A stretch of 64,000 nucleotides of DNA from Rhodococcus sp. 1168 (GCF_002091955.1 NZ_MKKY01000039.1:62001-126000), one strand, 5' to 3'; counted from the stretch's first letter, positions 49,352-59,258 are shown. Notes: generated from the letters alone by a model not told the origin. Program-made: numbers and translations.

Positions 49352-50029
49352 GTGAAGATCGGAATCATTGGCGCAGGATCCATCGGTGGCACATTGACAC
49401 GGCGGCTCAGCGCGCTCGGGCACGAGGTTCGGGTATCGAACTCGAGATCTCCTGAGACGTTGTCCGAGTTGGCAGCCGAGACCGGCGCACACGCAGTGTG
49501 GAGTTCCGAAGCGGCTCTCGATGCCGATCTGGTGATCGTGAGCATCCCGCAGAAAAACGTTCCCGACCTGGCCGCAGGCATCGTCGACACCGCCAAAGAC
49601 GGTGCCCCGATCATCGAGACCAACAACTACTACCCTCAGCAACGCGACGGCCTCATCGCCGACATCGAGAACGGCAAGCCGGAAAGCGTTTGGGTAGCAG
49701 AGCATCTCGGCTCGCGCGGTGCCGATGTCGTGAAGGTATTCAACGGAATTTATTGGAAGCACCTCCTGGAGAAGGGGCAGCCGAAGAGTGCAGCAGATCG
49801 GATCGCGCTCCCCGTCGCCGGTGCAGACGGACCCGGCAAGGCTTTGGTGTTCGACGTCGTCGAGCAGTTGGGCTTCGAACCCGTCGACGGCGGCGCGCTA
49901 GCGGATTCGTGGCGCCAGCATCCAGGTACTCCCGTGTATGGAAAGGACTTCGATGCAGACGGCGTGAAGGCAGCGCTGGCGGAGGCCACGACCGAGCGGG
50001 CACCGGAATGGAGCGCTGCTCCTGCCTAG
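49352..50029 (+). CDS. NAD(P)-binding protein of the F420 reductase-like family
   Basis: This 225-residue Rossmann protein begins MKIGIIGAGSIGGTLTRRLSALGHEVRVSNSR, with a Ser-Asn-Ser-Arg sequence after the second strand that favours NADPH. It resembles the NADPH:F420 oxidoreductase family domain. VIVSIPQKNVPDLAAGIVDT and VVKVFNGIYWKHLLEKGQP follow. The substrate is unknown. AAGGAG lies 8 bases before GTG 49352. It precedes the histidine kinase gene by 18 bases, so it is likely co-transcribed with it. Confidence 0.8.
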   Translation: MKIGIIGAGSIGGTLTRRLSALGHEVRVSNSRSPETLSELAAETGAHAVWSSEAALDADLVIVSIPQKNVPDLAAGIVDTAKDGAPIIETNNYYPQQRDGLIADIENGKPESVWVAEHLGSRGADVVKVFNGIYWKHLLEKGQPKSAADRIALPVAGADGPGKALVFDVVEQLGFEPVDGGALADSWRQHPGTPVYGKDFDADGVKAALAEATTERAPEWSAAPA

Positions 50030-50047
50030 AGATCAGGGGAGACCCTG

Positions 50048-51382
50048 ATGCGCGGGGTGACCGATTCGTGCCAGGATCGAATCGTGCACCCTGTCGACCC
50101 GCCCGCTTCCGTCGGGAGCTACGAACCCGCCAAGTTCCATCGGCGTGGTGGTGGACGCATAGTGGGCGGAGTCGCCGGCGGTGTTGCCGACCATCTCGGG
50201 GTGGACGTATTCAAAGTCCGCGTCGCATTTGCATTGCTGGCGATCATGGCGGGGGCGGGAATCCTCGCGTACGGCCTCTTGTGGATTTTCAGCCCTGTCG
50301 GAACGGACGTGGATCGTCCGAGTAGCGACGAACGACAGCGGGCTTTCGGGCTTGCCGCCATCGGGCTCGGGTTGGCTGCCGGGTTGGCGTGGCTGCTCGA
50401 CGGCACTGCTGCGGCGGTCCTCGCTCCGGTTGTGGTCGTTGTTGTCGGCGCCGCGTTGGTCTGGCGCGAATTCGATTCCGAAGGACCGCGTTCGATTCTC
50501 GGCATGCCGAAGAAGCCGACGGTGCTCAGTTGGGCACGTGTGGTCGGCGGTGCGACGCTGATCGTCCTCGGACTCGGTGTCGTCGTATTGGCTCGCGTCG
50601 ACCTGGCCTCGGTGCGTTCGTCGTTGCTGGCAGTGATCGTCACTCTGGTCGGTGCCACGCTGCTGACGGTTCCGGTGTGGCTGCGGATGTGGCGGGCGCT
50701 GAACGCCGAAAGGTCTGCTCGCATCCGCAACGACGAACGCGAAGAAATCGCCTCTCACCTGCACGACTCGGTGTTACAGACGCTGGCTCTGATACAGAAG
50801 CAGTCGGATCACCCGCAGGAAGTGATGCGATTGGCACGCGGGCAAGAGCGCGAACTGCGCAAGTGGTTGTTCGAAGCCCGCGACGCCGACCACACGAGCC
50901 TCGCCGAGGCATTGAAGACGATCTCGGGCGAGGTCGAGGATCAGTACGGCGTCACTGTGCGTCCCATCACTGTCGGCGATGTCCAGCTGGCGCTCGAAGA
51001 TTCCGATTCCGGTTTGCCCCGAGAGCATTTCACCGCGCTGCTCGGTGCTACCCGCGAGGCGCTGGTCAATGCAGCGAAACATTCGGGCGAAATCAACATC
51101 GACTTGTTCGCCGAGACCGAGCCCGAGCGGGTCAGCGTGTTCGTTCGTGACCGCGGCAGCGGATTCGACGAGAACCTCGTAACGATGGACCGTCAGGGAC
51201 TCGCCAAGTCGATTCGAGGGAGAATCGAGCGACGCGGCGGTGAGGTCTCGATACGCTCGAGTGTGGGTAAGGGAACCGAAGTTCGCATTCTGATGCCCCG
51301 TGAGCACATCTCGACGAACTCTTCGAAGAACGACCGGACCGAGCCATCACGCCAACCGACACCGCAGGAGCAGCCCAGGTGA
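50048..51382 (+). CDS. PspC-fused sensor histidine kinase
   Basis: The 444-residue protein has an N-terminal PspC domain (residues 28-86, RRGGGRIVGGVAGGVADHLGVDVFKVRVAFALLAIMAGAGILAYGLLWI), two or three more transmembrane pairs (about 98-138 and 163-213), a HisKA_3 dimerisation helix with the likely phosphoacceptor His239 (SHLHDSVLQTL), and a HATPase_c domain with N (REALVNAAKHSG) and G boxes (VRDRGSGFDE). GGGGAG precedes the ATG. Its stop overlaps the response-regulator start. The PspC sensor and the LiaF/PspC gene nearby suggest an envelope-stress system. Confidence 0.9.
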   Translation: MRGVTDSCQDRIVHPVDPPASVGSYEPAKFHRRGGGRIVGGVAGGVADHLGVDVFKVRVAFALLAIMAGAGILAYGLLWIFSPVGTDVDRPSSDERQRAFGLAAIGLGLAAGLAWLLDGTAAAVLAPVVVVVVGAALVWREFDSEGPRSILGMPKKPTVLSWARVVGGATLIVLGLGVVVLARVDLASVRSSLLAVIVTLVGATLLTVPVWLRMWRALNAERSARIRNDEREEIASHLHDSVLQTLALIQKQSDHPQEVMRLARGQERELRKWLFEARDADHTSLAEALKTISGEVEDQYGVTVRPITVGDVQLALEDSDSGLPREHFTALLGATREALVNAAKHSGEINIDLFAETEPERVSVFVRDRGSGFDENLVTMDRQGLAKSIRGRIERRGGEVSIRSSVGKGTEVRILMPREHISTNSSKNDRTEPSRQPTPQEQPR

Positions 51383-52026
51383 CCGACACCTTTCGTGTCT
51401 TTCTCGTCGACGACCATGCAGTCTTTCGTTCCGGGGTTCGCACCGAGTTGGGTCGCGAAAGTGACATCGAGGTCGTGGGTGAAGCGGGCGGGGTCGCCGA
51501 CGCGGTCGCCGGTATCGAGTCGACCAAGCCCGATGTCGTGCTGCTCGATGTCCACATGCCAGATGGTGGCGGGGTCGCCGTTCTCGGACGCATCACCGCC
51601 GGTCCTGTCTGTTTGGCGTTGTCTGTCTCCGACGCGGCCGAAGACGTGATCGCCGTCATCCGTGCAGGTGCGCGTGGCTACGTCACGAAAACGATCTCGG
51701 GGTCCGAACTCGCCGACGGCGTACGACGCGTTGCCGGTGGAGACGCGGTGTTCTCCCCGCGTCTCGCGGGCTTCGTACTCGACTCGTTCACGGGTAAGTC
51801 GAATGTCCCCGAACCGCCACTCGATCCCGAACTCGATTCGCTCACCCCTCGCGAGCTCGAAGTTCTGCGCCTATTGGCGCGCGGCTATACCTACCGAGAG
51901 ATCGCCGAGGACCTGTTCATCTCGGTGAAGACCGTCGAGACGCATGCCTCGAACGTGCTGCGGAAGACGCAGCAGTCCAATCGCAACGCGTTGACCAGGT
52001 GGGCTCACAAGCGACGTATCGATTGA
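51379..52026 (+). CDS. LuxR-type response regulator
   Basis: The 215-residue NarL/FixJ-type regulator has a receiver domain with Asp57 (VVLLDVHMPDGGG) as phosphoacceptor, acidic D11-D12 and the conserved Lys104 (YVTKT), and a C-terminal LuxR helix-turn-helix (LTPRELEVLRLLARGYTYREIAEDLFISVKTVETHASNVLRK). GTG 51379 overlaps the kinase stop (GTGA), so it is the cognate partner. It is convergent with the Ser/Thr kinase gene, eight bases apart. Confidence 0.93.
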   Translation: MTDTFRVFLVDDHAVFRSGVRTELGRESDIEVVGEAGGVADAVAGIESTKPDVVLLDVHMPDGGGVAVLGRITAGPVCLALSVSDAAEDVIAVIRAGARGYVTKTISGSELADGVRRVAGGDAVFSPRLAGFVLDSFTGKSNVPEPPLDPELDSLTPRELEVLRLLARGYTYREIAEDLFISVKTVETHASNVLRKTQQSNRNALTRWAHKRRID

Positions 52027-52034
52027 TCATTTTT

Positions 52035-53258
52035 TCAGAGTAGGGCGATGATCAGCACGATCACGAGTCCCACAGTGATGATCAACGCAGCAAGGACTGC
52101 CTCGGGCGGGACGTCGATCCGGTCGTCGACTATGTCGTCGATACGATCGAGTACCACCTCGAGTGGGTTCTTCTTCCGCGGCGGATCGAATGGTGGTGGA
52201 GCGTACGGCGCCGGTGTCTGACCATCGGTTTGTTCGCTGAAACGAACGGCAGGCAGGCCGGCAATGGTGTTTCCGAATTCTCGCGAAGGACGCCGCGATT
52301 CCGATACCGGGGTGGAGCGATGAGCCCAGGCCGGAACGACCCCGCTGGCCGAGGTTACCGGGACTCCTCGTAGCCCGGCGATGTTTGCCCGGCCGCTGAT
52401 CGCATGTCGAATGATCTCGTCGCGTGCCTGAGCCATGGTCGGCCTGCGAGCAGGATCGGGTTCGAGCATGTGCAGCAATGGCTCGGTCAGGTCACCGCAT
52501 CGAGTGGGTGGAATTATCTGTCCCTTGGCCACGCGATGCAGCAGCGCAATGGAGTCCTGGTCGATGTCGAACGGCGGCTTGCCTTCGATCGCGGTATAGA
52601 GCGTCGCCCCGAGAGAGAAGACGTCACTTGCTTCGGTGGGATCTTGTCCCCGGGCCACTTCTGGAGCGAAATAGGCAGGAGTTCCGGTGATGACACTCGA
52701 ATCCGACTCTTCGACATCACCTTTGGCGCGCGAGATGCCGAAATCGCTGATCTTGACGATACCGAGGGTGCGTCCACGGTCGGCGATCAGGATGTTGCCC
52801 GGCTTGATGTCGCGATGGACGATACCGGCCTCGTGTGCTTCGGTGAGTGCGTCGGCGACCTGAGCGCCGATCTGCGCAACTTCGTACGGTGGCAGTGTTT
52901 CGGCGGTGTTGAGTGCCTGCGCGAGGCTCCTCGACGGCATGTATTCCATCACGAGCCAGGGCTCGCCGTCTTCGATCGCGACGTCGTACATGGAGATGGC
53001 GTGCAGGCTCGACAGCCGCGCTGCGATTCTGCCTTCACGCATGGCTCGATTGCGTACTTCGCGTGCGGCGCGCTCACTGAGGCGGGCAGTGGACGTGACC
53101 TGTTTGACGGCCACTTTCCGGTCGAGCAGCGTGTCCTGAGCGAGCCAGACCGCGCCCATTCCGCCCCCACCCAGCTTGTACGCGAGTCGGTACCTGCCTG
53201 CGAGTAGGAAGTCGGGTCCGACGACCCTGACGGTGCGCTGCTTCTCGGTCACGATCAC
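52035..53258 (-). CDS. Ser/Thr protein kinase with C-terminal tail anchor
   Basis: The 407-residue Hanks-type kinase has the Gly-rich loop GGGGMGAVW, catalytic Lys52, Glu75, HRDIKPGN (148-155), DFG (172-174) and activation-loop TGTPAYFAPE. After the kinase domain (to about 285) comes a roughly 90-residue linker and a single transmembrane helix at the very end (AVLAALIITVGLVIVLIIALL), with no external sensor domain. It would face the cytosol as a tail-anchored kinase. GTG 53258 is the start. Targets are unknown; the adjacent two-component system is a candidate. Confidence 0.93.
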   Translation of the reverse strand: MIVTEKQRTVRVVGPDFLLAGRYRLAYKLGGGGMGAVWLAQDTLLDRKVAVKQVTSTARLSERAAREVRNRAMREGRIAARLSSLHAISMYDVAIEDGEPWLVMEYMPSRSLAQALNTAETLPPYEVAQIGAQVADALTEAHEAGIVHRDIKPGNILIADRGRTLGIVKISDFGISRAKGDVEESDSSVITGTPAYFAPEVARGQDPTEASDVFSLGATLYTAIEGKPPFDIDQDSIALLHRVAKGQIIPPTRCGDLTEPLLHMLEPDPARRPTMAQARDEIIRHAISGRANIAGLRGVPVTSASGVVPAWAHRSTPVSESRRPSREFGNTIAGLPAVRFSEQTDGQTPAPYAPPPFDPPRKKNPLEVVLDRIDDIVDDRIDVPPEAVLAALIITVGLVIVLIIALL

Positions 53259-53381
53259 AGGTTAGTTGACTATCGACGTCCCTGCCGACAGCACTGTCGG
53301 CAGTCCGTTGGCGACCCCTCCACCTGGGCTTTCGTATCCGTCTTGACGTGGATCGCCGCAGCGGCTTTACTGGATAGGAAT

Positions 53382-53397
53382 TCGAAAATGTGTTCGA
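53382..53397 (+). promoter_or_regulatory. LexA-type SOS box upstream of imuA'
   Basis: TCGAAAATGTGTTCGA differs at one position from the actinobacterial LexA consensus TCGAACNNNNGTTCGA. It lies 72 bases before the ATG of the imuA' gene. Confidence 0.85.
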
Positions 53398-53469
53398 AGG
53401 GTAAGACTTCCCCGCTGCCCTGAGAGCTGGTTCGAGTGTACTTTTTTCGCCAATTTTCGGGGAGTACGC

Positions 53470-54381
53470 ATGACTTTTTCTACCGGTGCTTCCATGAGTG
53501 CTACCGACTCGAGTGCTACTGACTCGAGTGCTACCGACTCCTCATTCGAGGTGTCCCAGTCCGAAGCGTCCCTGTCGGAAATGACGTTGTCCGAACGCGT
53601 CGAGCATCTGAGGCGACGCATGGCATCGGTTCCGGCACGTGGTGAGACCCGCTCGGTCCGGCAACCTATCGAACCCGTCATCCGGCCCCGCGTCGAGCCG
53701 GGATCATCTGTCCCGCGGGCGGTTGACCCTGTGCGAAGCAAAGCGGTACTGGCGGTCCCTCCTGCACTGGCAACCATGCTCCCGTACGGCGGTTTGGCTC
53801 GCGGGTCCGTCGCCGCGGTATCGGGTGCAGGTTCGCTGCTGCTCGGCATGGTGGCTGCGGTCACCGCGTCGGGTGGGCATGTCGCAGTGGTGGGGCAACC
53901 GCGGTTCGGTTTGCTCGCCGCTGTCGAGATGGGCGCAGAACTGCGGAGATTGGCCGTCGTACCCGATCCGGGGGAGGACCCGGTCGAGGTAGCGGCAATT
54001 CTGTTGGACGGGCTCGACCTCGTCGTGCTCGGTCTCGGCGGTCGTTCGGTGCCTCCCTCGCGTGCGCGTGCGGTTGTCGCGCGGGCGCGCAGCAAAGGGG
54101 CGACGCTTCTGGTTACCGACGGCCACTGGGACGGTGTGGAGTTACGTCTGGATGCGGAGGTGCGCAGCTACAACGGATTCGGCACCGGAGTTCGCTCGGG
54201 GCGTGGGCGTTTGCGGAATCTGCAGTTGGAGGTACGTGCGCAGGGCAAGGCGATGCGGCCGCGTAGTGGGTGCTTCGATCTTCGTCTCGAGCGAGGCCGT
54301 ATCGAATGGTCGGTCGCAGCGCAGGTCGACAGTACGACAGGCAACGTAAGTGCCGAGACGGATCTTGCGGTCCTGGCATGA
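53470..54381 (+). CDS. imuA': ImuA'-like mutasome protein (Rv3395c-like)
   Basis: ImuA' is a RecA-fold accessory protein of the SOS mutasome and works with ImuB and DnaE2. The 303-residue protein has a disordered N terminus with three SATDS repeats, then the segment [63 protein letters not shown] with a degenerate P-loop, and [43 protein letters not shown] lies five bases before the ATG. It is coupled to imuB by an ATGA overlap and sits behind a LexA box. Identity rests on context and length as much as on motif. Confidence 0.88.
   Translation: MTFSTGASMSATDSSATDSSATDSSFEVSQSEASLSEMTLSERVEHLRRRMASVPARGETRSVRQPIEPVIRPRVEPGSSVPRAVDPVRSKAVLAVPPALATMLPYGGLARGSVAAVSGAGSLLLGMVAAVTASGGHVAVVGQPRFGLLAAVEMGAELRRLAVVPDPGEDPVEVAAILLDGLDLVVLGLGGRSVPPSRARAVVARARSKGATLLVTDGHWDGVELRLDAEVRSYNGFGTGVRSGRGRLRNLQLEVRAQGKAMRPRSGCFDLRLERGRIEWSVAAQVDSTTGNVSAETDLAVLA
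53496..53540 (+). repeat. Three tandem 15-bp repeats in imuA'
   Basis: The unit GAGTGCTACYGACTC occurs three times head to tail, coding for (S/A)SATDS-type residues in the disordered N terminus. Each unit is a multiple of three, so a change in number would keep the frame. Confidence 0.85.
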
Positions 54382-55931
54382 GCCGCGTCGTAGCGCTGTG
54401 GTGTCCGGACTGGCCTGCTGTCGCAGCTGCGGCGGTGGCAGATCTGCCGGCGACTCATCCTGTGGTGGTCACCTCTGCCAATCGGGTGATTGCATGCTCG
54501 GCACCGGCACGAGCGGCAGGGGTCCGACGAGGCTTACGTCGTCGTGAAGCACAGGCACGATGTCCTGATGTGTATGTGGCGACGGCCGATTCGGATAGGG
54601 ATGGGCGCTTGTTCGAGCCGGTCGCAGCGGCCATCGATGCTGTCGCGCCAGGTGTGGAGGTGTTGCGTCCAGGGTTGTTGATTCTGAGTGCGCGTGGGGT
54701 GAGTCGATACTTCGGGTCGGAGCACAAGGCTGCCGAAAGATTGATCGATCAGGCTTCGGGTGCAGGGGTGGAATGCCAGATCGGAATCGCCGACGAGTTG
54801 ACGACGGCCGTCATTGCAGCTCGTCATGCGGCAGTCGTCCCGCGGGGTGGTGCTGCGCGTTTTCTCTCTCCACTTCCGGTTGCCGAGCTGGCAGCGGAGC
54901 CGAGTCTTGCCGCCGCGGACCGTGGAGAGCTGATAGACCTGTTGCGTCGCTTGGGTTTACGAACTATCGGCGATTTCGCGGCGCTCATGCCAGGGGAGGT
55001 GGCATCCCGGTTCGGGTCCGATGCGGTTCTCGCTCACCGCAGTGCGCGAGGTGAGCCGGAGCGTCCACCGTCGGCGCGTGCGCTGCCACCCGATCTGAAC
55101 GTGGAACACCGCTGCGACCCGCCTATCGATCGCGTCGACGCCGCTGCGTTCGCCGGCCGAGGTATGGCCGAGAAGCTGCACAGCACGCTTGCCGCGGCGG
55201 CCGTGGCCTGCACCCGCCTCCTCGTTCATGCTTCCACCGGAAACGGTGAGAATCTTTCACGTATCTGGCGGTGCGCCGAGCCGCTGACTCCGGAGGGAAC
55301 AGCAGATCGAGTGCGGTGGCAATTGGACGGGTGGCTCACCGGGCGCAGCGAGAGTCGGCCGACGGCAGGAATCATTCTTCTGAGGCTCGAACCGGTAGAG
55401 GTCGTTGCGGCAGGTGAGCTGCAGCTGGGCTTGTGGGGAAGTGTGGGCGACGAGGACGAGCGTGCTCGGCGGGCGCTGGTACGAGTGCAAGGTCTCCTCG
55501 GTGGTGATGCGGTCAAGGTCGGGGTACTCAGCGGCGGACGTGGGCCGGTGGAGCGAGTGACGCTTCGTTCGCTCGGTGATGAGCTGGTTCCGCTGCTGGA
55601 CCCCGCTGCCCCGTGGCCGGGCAGGTTGCCACATCCGGCTCCTGCGGCAGTGATGCAGACACGCCCGGAGGTCGCTCTGGAAAACGACGGCGGCAACGGT
55701 GTGCACGTCACCGATCGAGGTGGTTTCGACACGGCACCCGTGGGGCTTCGGTGGGGTAGCAAGAAGTGGACCCTGCACGGATGGGCCGGCCCGTGGTCCC
55801 TCGACGAGCGTTGGTGGGATCCGGTCGTGGGTGCGCGAGGCGCGCGTGTGCAGGTGCTTCTCGAGGAGAACCGCGCTCTGTTGTTGGTGTACGAGAACGG
55901 TGTTTGGCGAGTCGAAGGCATCTACGAATGA
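54378..55931 (+). CDS. imuB: ImuB, Y-family polymerase-like mutasome protein
   Basis: ImuB is a Y-family polymerase homologue that lacks the catalytic acidic residues and serves as the hub that brings DnaE2 to the beta clamp. The 517-residue protein starts [63 protein letters not shown], has a HhH-like [25 protein letters not shown], and a C-terminal [18 protein letters not shown] region. The usual metal-ligand aspartate and the SxDE motif are absent. The ATG at 54378 overlaps the imuA' stop. Confidence 0.9.
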   Translation: MSRVVALWCPDWPAVAAAAVADLPATHPVVVTSANRVIACSAPARAAGVRRGLRRREAQARCPDVYVATADSDRDGRLFEPVAAAIDAVAPGVEVLRPGLLILSARGVSRYFGSEHKAAERLIDQASGAGVECQIGIADELTTAVIAARHAAVVPRGGAARFLSPLPVAELAAEPSLAAADRGELIDLLRRLGLRTIGDFAALMPGEVASRFGSDAVLAHRSARGEPERPPSARALPPDLNVEHRCDPPIDRVDAAAFAGRGMAEKLHSTLAAAAVACTRLLVHASTGNGENLSRIWRCAEPLTPEGTADRVRWQLDGWLTGRSESRPTAGIILLRLEPVEVVAAGELQLGLWGSVGDEDERARRALVRVQGLLGGDAVKVGVLSGGRGPVERVTLRSLGDELVPLLDPAAPWPGRLPHPAPAAVMQTRPEVALENDGGNGVHVTDRGGFDTAPVGLRWGSKKWTLHGWAGPWSLDERWWDPVVGARGARVQVLLEENRALLLVYENGVWRVEGIYE

Positions 55932-55962
55932 GATGGAAAAGAGCGCGGCTACTCTCTGGACT

Positions 55963-56721
55963 GTGAGTATCGACGTGGAATTACTCGATGTGGCCGGCGT
56001 CGACATCGCCTACCGAGATTTCGGTGGGGCCGATCCTGTCCCTACCGTGTTGGTGCACGGCATGGGCGGTGATAGCAGCACCTGGGATCGTTTCGCCGGC
56101 GCACTCACCAACGTGGGTCGTCGAGTAGTCACCGTCGATCTGCGCGGTCACGGACGCAGTGCACACACCGACGACTACTCTTTCGATGCTTTCGGTGGTG
56201 ATGTGTCGGCGGTGCTCGATCATCTCGGGCTGGCGCAAGTAGATCTGGTCGGGCATTCATTGGGCGCATATGCAGTGTCGGTGGTGGCGCAGCAGCGGCC
56301 CGCATCGGTTCGGTCCCTCGTAGTCGAGGAGATGCCCATTCCGATTCGGCCGGGTGATGCGCCACCGGCGCTCACCGGCCGCCTGCCCACGATCACCGAA
56401 CTTTGGCACGCAGGCTCGAGCATCATCAGGCATCCACGCGCTGTCTTCGCATTCGACCGTTCGATGACCAAACCTGCTCTTGCTCAGTTTCGCCGACCCA
56501 ACGCTCAGTGGTGGTCCCGGCTGCCGGACATCACTGCCTCGACACTCGTGCTTCGCGGTGGCCCGGGCGGGATGGTCGATGCCGAAAGGCTCGCCATGCT
56601 CACCAGTGAGATCCGCTCGTGTCAGGTTGTGGCATTCGAAACCGGTCACAGCATCCATCGTGACGACTACCAGGCATTCGAAAGTGTCGTACTCCCATTC
56701 CTGATGCGTGATCGAATCTGA
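55963..56721 (+). CDS. Alpha/beta hydrolase
   Basis: This 252-residue protein has the full catalytic set: oxyanion VLVHGMGGDSSTWD, VDLRGHGRSAHTDDYSF, nucleophile elbow GHSLGAYAVSVVA, and the late acid and histidine regions (LRGGPGGMVDAERL; FETGHSIHRDDY). It is of the haloperoxidase/epoxide-hydrolase-like group, substrate unknown. GTG 55963 is chosen because the family begins near this point; ATG 55933, just after the imuB stop, would add ten residues. It is in the same direction as imuB and may be read from the same transcript. Confidence 0.8.
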   Translation: MSIDVELLDVAGVDIAYRDFGGADPVPTVLVHGMGGDSSTWDRFAGALTNVGRRVVTVDLRGHGRSAHTDDYSFDAFGGDVSAVLDHLGLAQVDLVGHSLGAYAVSVVAQQRPASVRSLVVEEMPIPIRPGDAPPALTGRLPTITELWHAGSSIIRHPRAVFAFDRSMTKPALAQFRRPNAQWWSRLPDITASTLVLRGGPGGMVDAERLAMLTSEIRSCQVVAFETGHSIHRDDYQAFESVVLPFLMRDRI

Positions 56722-56744
56722 TTCCTGCGCTCTAGTATTTGCAG

Positions 56745-57266
56745 ATGGCACTTACGGCGCAGGATCGTCCACTCATCGCTTGGGCGATGATGTTCGCTGT
56801 CTCTCAAGCCAATATCGTGCGTCTGTTGGGGCCGGCGGGCCCTCGGGTTCTACAGATTCAGACATCCTGGTCGGCACTCCGATACCGGCAGATCCTCGAC
56901 AGCATGGACGCAGCCACCACCGCTCGATTTCGGAGTCACTACTACCCCGATTTCGTCCATCCGGCGATCTACGCGATGGCTTTGCGTGCCGGGGCTTCGC
57001 GTCTGGGCGAACTCACCGACCTGACACCCACCACAGCGAAGGTGTTAGCCGTAGCTCCGATTCTGTCCGCGGCGGGTGACTACGTCGAGAATATCGCGGG
57101 TCTGTATCTGCTCGATCACCGCGAGCAGATCACCGATTCGGTGGTTCGAGCCACGACGGCGGTCAGCGTTACCAAGTGGGTGCTCGCACTGGGAACTCTC
57201 GCGTACCTCGCCGGAGGGTTCGGTCGAGCAATCGCAGGTGCGGGTAGAGCCGGGCGTCACCAGTAG
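56745..57266 (+). CDS. Putative membrane protein
   Basis: The 173-residue protein has three or four hydrophobic stretches (about 12-24, 75-90, 100-115, 138-160) between polar segments such as SALRYRQILDSMDAATTARFRSHYYPDFVHPAIYAMALRAGASRLGEL. ATG 56745 is chosen over TTG 56739. Its 3' end overlaps the convergent reductase gene by about ten bases. No family was recognised with confidence, but a complete frame and hydrophobic pattern support a real gene. Confidence 0.6.
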   Translation: MALTAQDRPLIAWAMMFAVSQANIVRLLGPAGPRVLQIQTSWSALRYRQILDSMDAATTARFRSHYYPDFVHPAIYAMALRAGASRLGELTDLTPTTAKVLAVAPILSAAGDYVENIAGLYLLDHREQITDSVVRATTAVSVTKWVLALGTLAYLAGGFGRAIAGAGRAGRHQ

Positions 57267-59254
57267 ATACCCGGCACCAACCGGCCGATTCGACGCGCCA
57301 ACTTGGCAACTCGTGCTCCCGGACGCGACGGGTCGTGTGGTGGCGACGTCGGCGGAACGAGTGCAGGCTGTGTAGGTGCAACCTCGCCCTTGGACGCAGC
57401 GGACTCCGGGAAGCGACGGTAGAACTGATGCATCGTGCGGTCCTTGATATTCGGGGTGAAGATGCTGCCGACCTGACCGAGAGTGCCGAGCGGGGTGTCG
57501 ATGCGCTTCGGCTTCCGGATGAGCGCCCGAATCACCATCGCCCCGGCCTTCTCCGGTGATACCACCGGGCCGGCATTGCTGGGACCTGTCGGGGTGATCA
57601 TCGGGGTGGCCACCAGCGGCATGTGGATCGTGGTGAATGTTATTCCGTCGGAGAGTGTCTCGGCTGCGGCGACGTCGGCGAAACCGTCGAGTGCGGCCTT
57701 GCTGGCCACGTAGGCCGCGAATCGGGGAGCGTGACCGAGCACTGCTGCGCTGCTGACGTTGACGATGTGCCCGAAGCGACGTTCACGCATGTGCGGGAGC
57801 AGTGCCAGGACGAGGCGAACAGCACCGAAGTAGTTGACGGCCATGGTGCGCTCGAAGTCGTGCAGTCGATCGGTGGAGCGGTACAACGATCGACGGATGG
57901 ACCGTCCGGCGTTGTTGACCAGCATGTCCACGTGATCATGTTCGCTCAGAATAGTTTTCACGGTCTGCTCGACCGACTCGCTATCGGTGATGTCGCAGGT
58001 GTAACCGAAGGCATCACCACCGTGTGCGCGGATGTCTGTCACGACGGAGTCGAGTTGTTCGGTACCGCGGGCAAGCAGAATGACGGTCGCACCCTTGCGT
58101 GCTGCAGCTTCGGCACTCGCCTTTCCGATGCCGGAGGATCCGCCGGTGATGATGACGTGTCGTCCGAAGAGCGGGCCGCGAGGATCCTCGCGGCGTGCGC
58201 GGTTCGGGTCCAGGTGCGCGCGCCAGTGCTGCCACAGGCGGTCTGCGTAGGTCGCCAGCGGTGGTGGGGTGATTCCGCTGCCCGACAGTGCTTTCTGCGT
58301 CGCTGCCGAGTCGAAGGTCGTCGGCAAGGTGAGATGTTCGAGCACTACCGGCGGTATGCCGAATCTGTCGAGGAGAGTGTTGCGGCCGGTGCGGACGATG
58401 TCGGTCTTCGGTGCTACGACGGCGGCAGCAACGGCCCCGGGAATGTCGATGACCTTCGCTTTCGAACCTGCGGCCTCGGAGAATGCGCGATACACCTCGT
58501 GCATCGACTGCGCTTGCGTATTGACCAGGTGGAACACTCGCTGATCGTCCTCGCCTCGGTGGATCAATTCCACGATCGCAGCGGCGACGTAGTCGACCGG
58601 CACCAGATTGGTGGCCCCGATCTTCGGAACCGTGATGGGAAGCGCGGTGGGCAGTGTGGCCAACGCGGCGAAGAGGGGGAAGAAGAAGTATGGGCCGTCG
58701 ATCTTGTCGATCGCCCCGGTTTCGGAGTGCCCCAGCACGACCGACGGTCGATACACGCGCCAATCGACCGAGGATTCGCGCACGATCTTCTCGGATTCGA
58801 ACTTGGTGCGGTGATACGGGGTTGGGAATCCCTGCCCTTTGTCGAAGTCGTCTTCGGTGAACGTGCCTGCGTAATCTCCGGCTACGGCGATCGAGGAGAT
58901 GTGGTGCAACCGGGCACCGGTCCGCTCGGCCAGTGCCACCACTGCGCGAGTGCCTTCGACGTTGGTCGATGCTTGTTCGTCGCCGGCGGTCATGTCGTAG
59001 ATGGCGCCCAGGTGAACGATGTGGGCGATACCGTCCGGGATGGCATCCAATCCGAGATCGGGTTCGGTGAGATCTCCGATCAACGGGTGAATCCGGGTCT
59101 TGTCGGCGATCTTGTCGACCTGCCGTTCGAGTTTCCCGATCGACTTCTGGCGAACCAATACGTGAATGTCGGCCGCTGGGTCGCGCTCGAGCAACAGTGG
59201 GATCAGATTTTGCCCGAGGAAACCCGTACCGCCGGTGACAATGTAGTTCGACAT
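57257..59254 (-). CDS. Two-domain NAD(P)-dependent acyl-CoA/aldehyde reductase-like protein (Rv3391/AcrA1-like)
   Basis: The 665-residue protein is a fusion of two Rossmann domains. The N-terminal one (about 1-350) is of the male-sterility/extended SDR type, with TGGTGFLGQNLIPLLLERD and an active-site PYHRTKFESEK. The C-terminal one (about 368-620) is a classical SDR with TGGSSGIGKASAEAAARKGA, NNAGRSI and the catalytic YVASKAALDG. This layout matches mycobacterial AcrA1 (Rv3391), which reduces fatty acyl-CoA. ATG 59254 is used; a GTG at 59260 is possible. A perfect 10-bp inverted repeat (59259-59282) abuts the start. Confidence 0.9.
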   Translation of the reverse strand: MSNYIVTGGTGFLGQNLIPLLLERDPAADIHVLVRQKSIGKLERQVDKIADKTRIHPLIGDLTEPDLGLDAIPDGIAHIVHLGAIYDMTAGDEQASTNVEGTRAVVALAERTGARLHHISSIAVAGDYAGTFTEDDFDKGQGFPTPYHRTKFESEKIVRESSVDWRVYRPSVVLGHSETGAIDKIDGPYFFFPLFAALATLPTALPITVPKIGATNLVPVDYVAAAIVELIHRGEDDQRVFHLVNTQAQSMHEVYRAFSEAAGSKAKVIDIPGAVAAAVVAPKTDIVRTGRNTLLDRFGIPPVVLEHLTLPTTFDSAATQKALSGSGITPPPLATYADRLWQHWRAHLDPNRARREDPRGPLFGRHVIITGGSSGIGKASAEAAARKGATVILLARGTEQLDSVVTDIRAHGGDAFGYTCDITDSESVEQTVKTILSEHDHVDMLVNNAGRSIRRSLYRSTDRLHDFERTMAVNYFGAVRLVLALLPHMRERRFGHIVNVSSAAVLGHAPRFAAYVASKAALDGFADVAAAETLSDGITFTTIHMPLVATPMITPTGPSNAGPVVSPEKAGAMVIRALIRKPKRIDTPLGTLGQVGSIFTPNIKDRTMHQFYRRFPESAASKGEVAPTQPALVPPTSPPHDPSRPGARVAKLARRIGRLVPGIYW

Positions 59255-59258
59255 GGAC

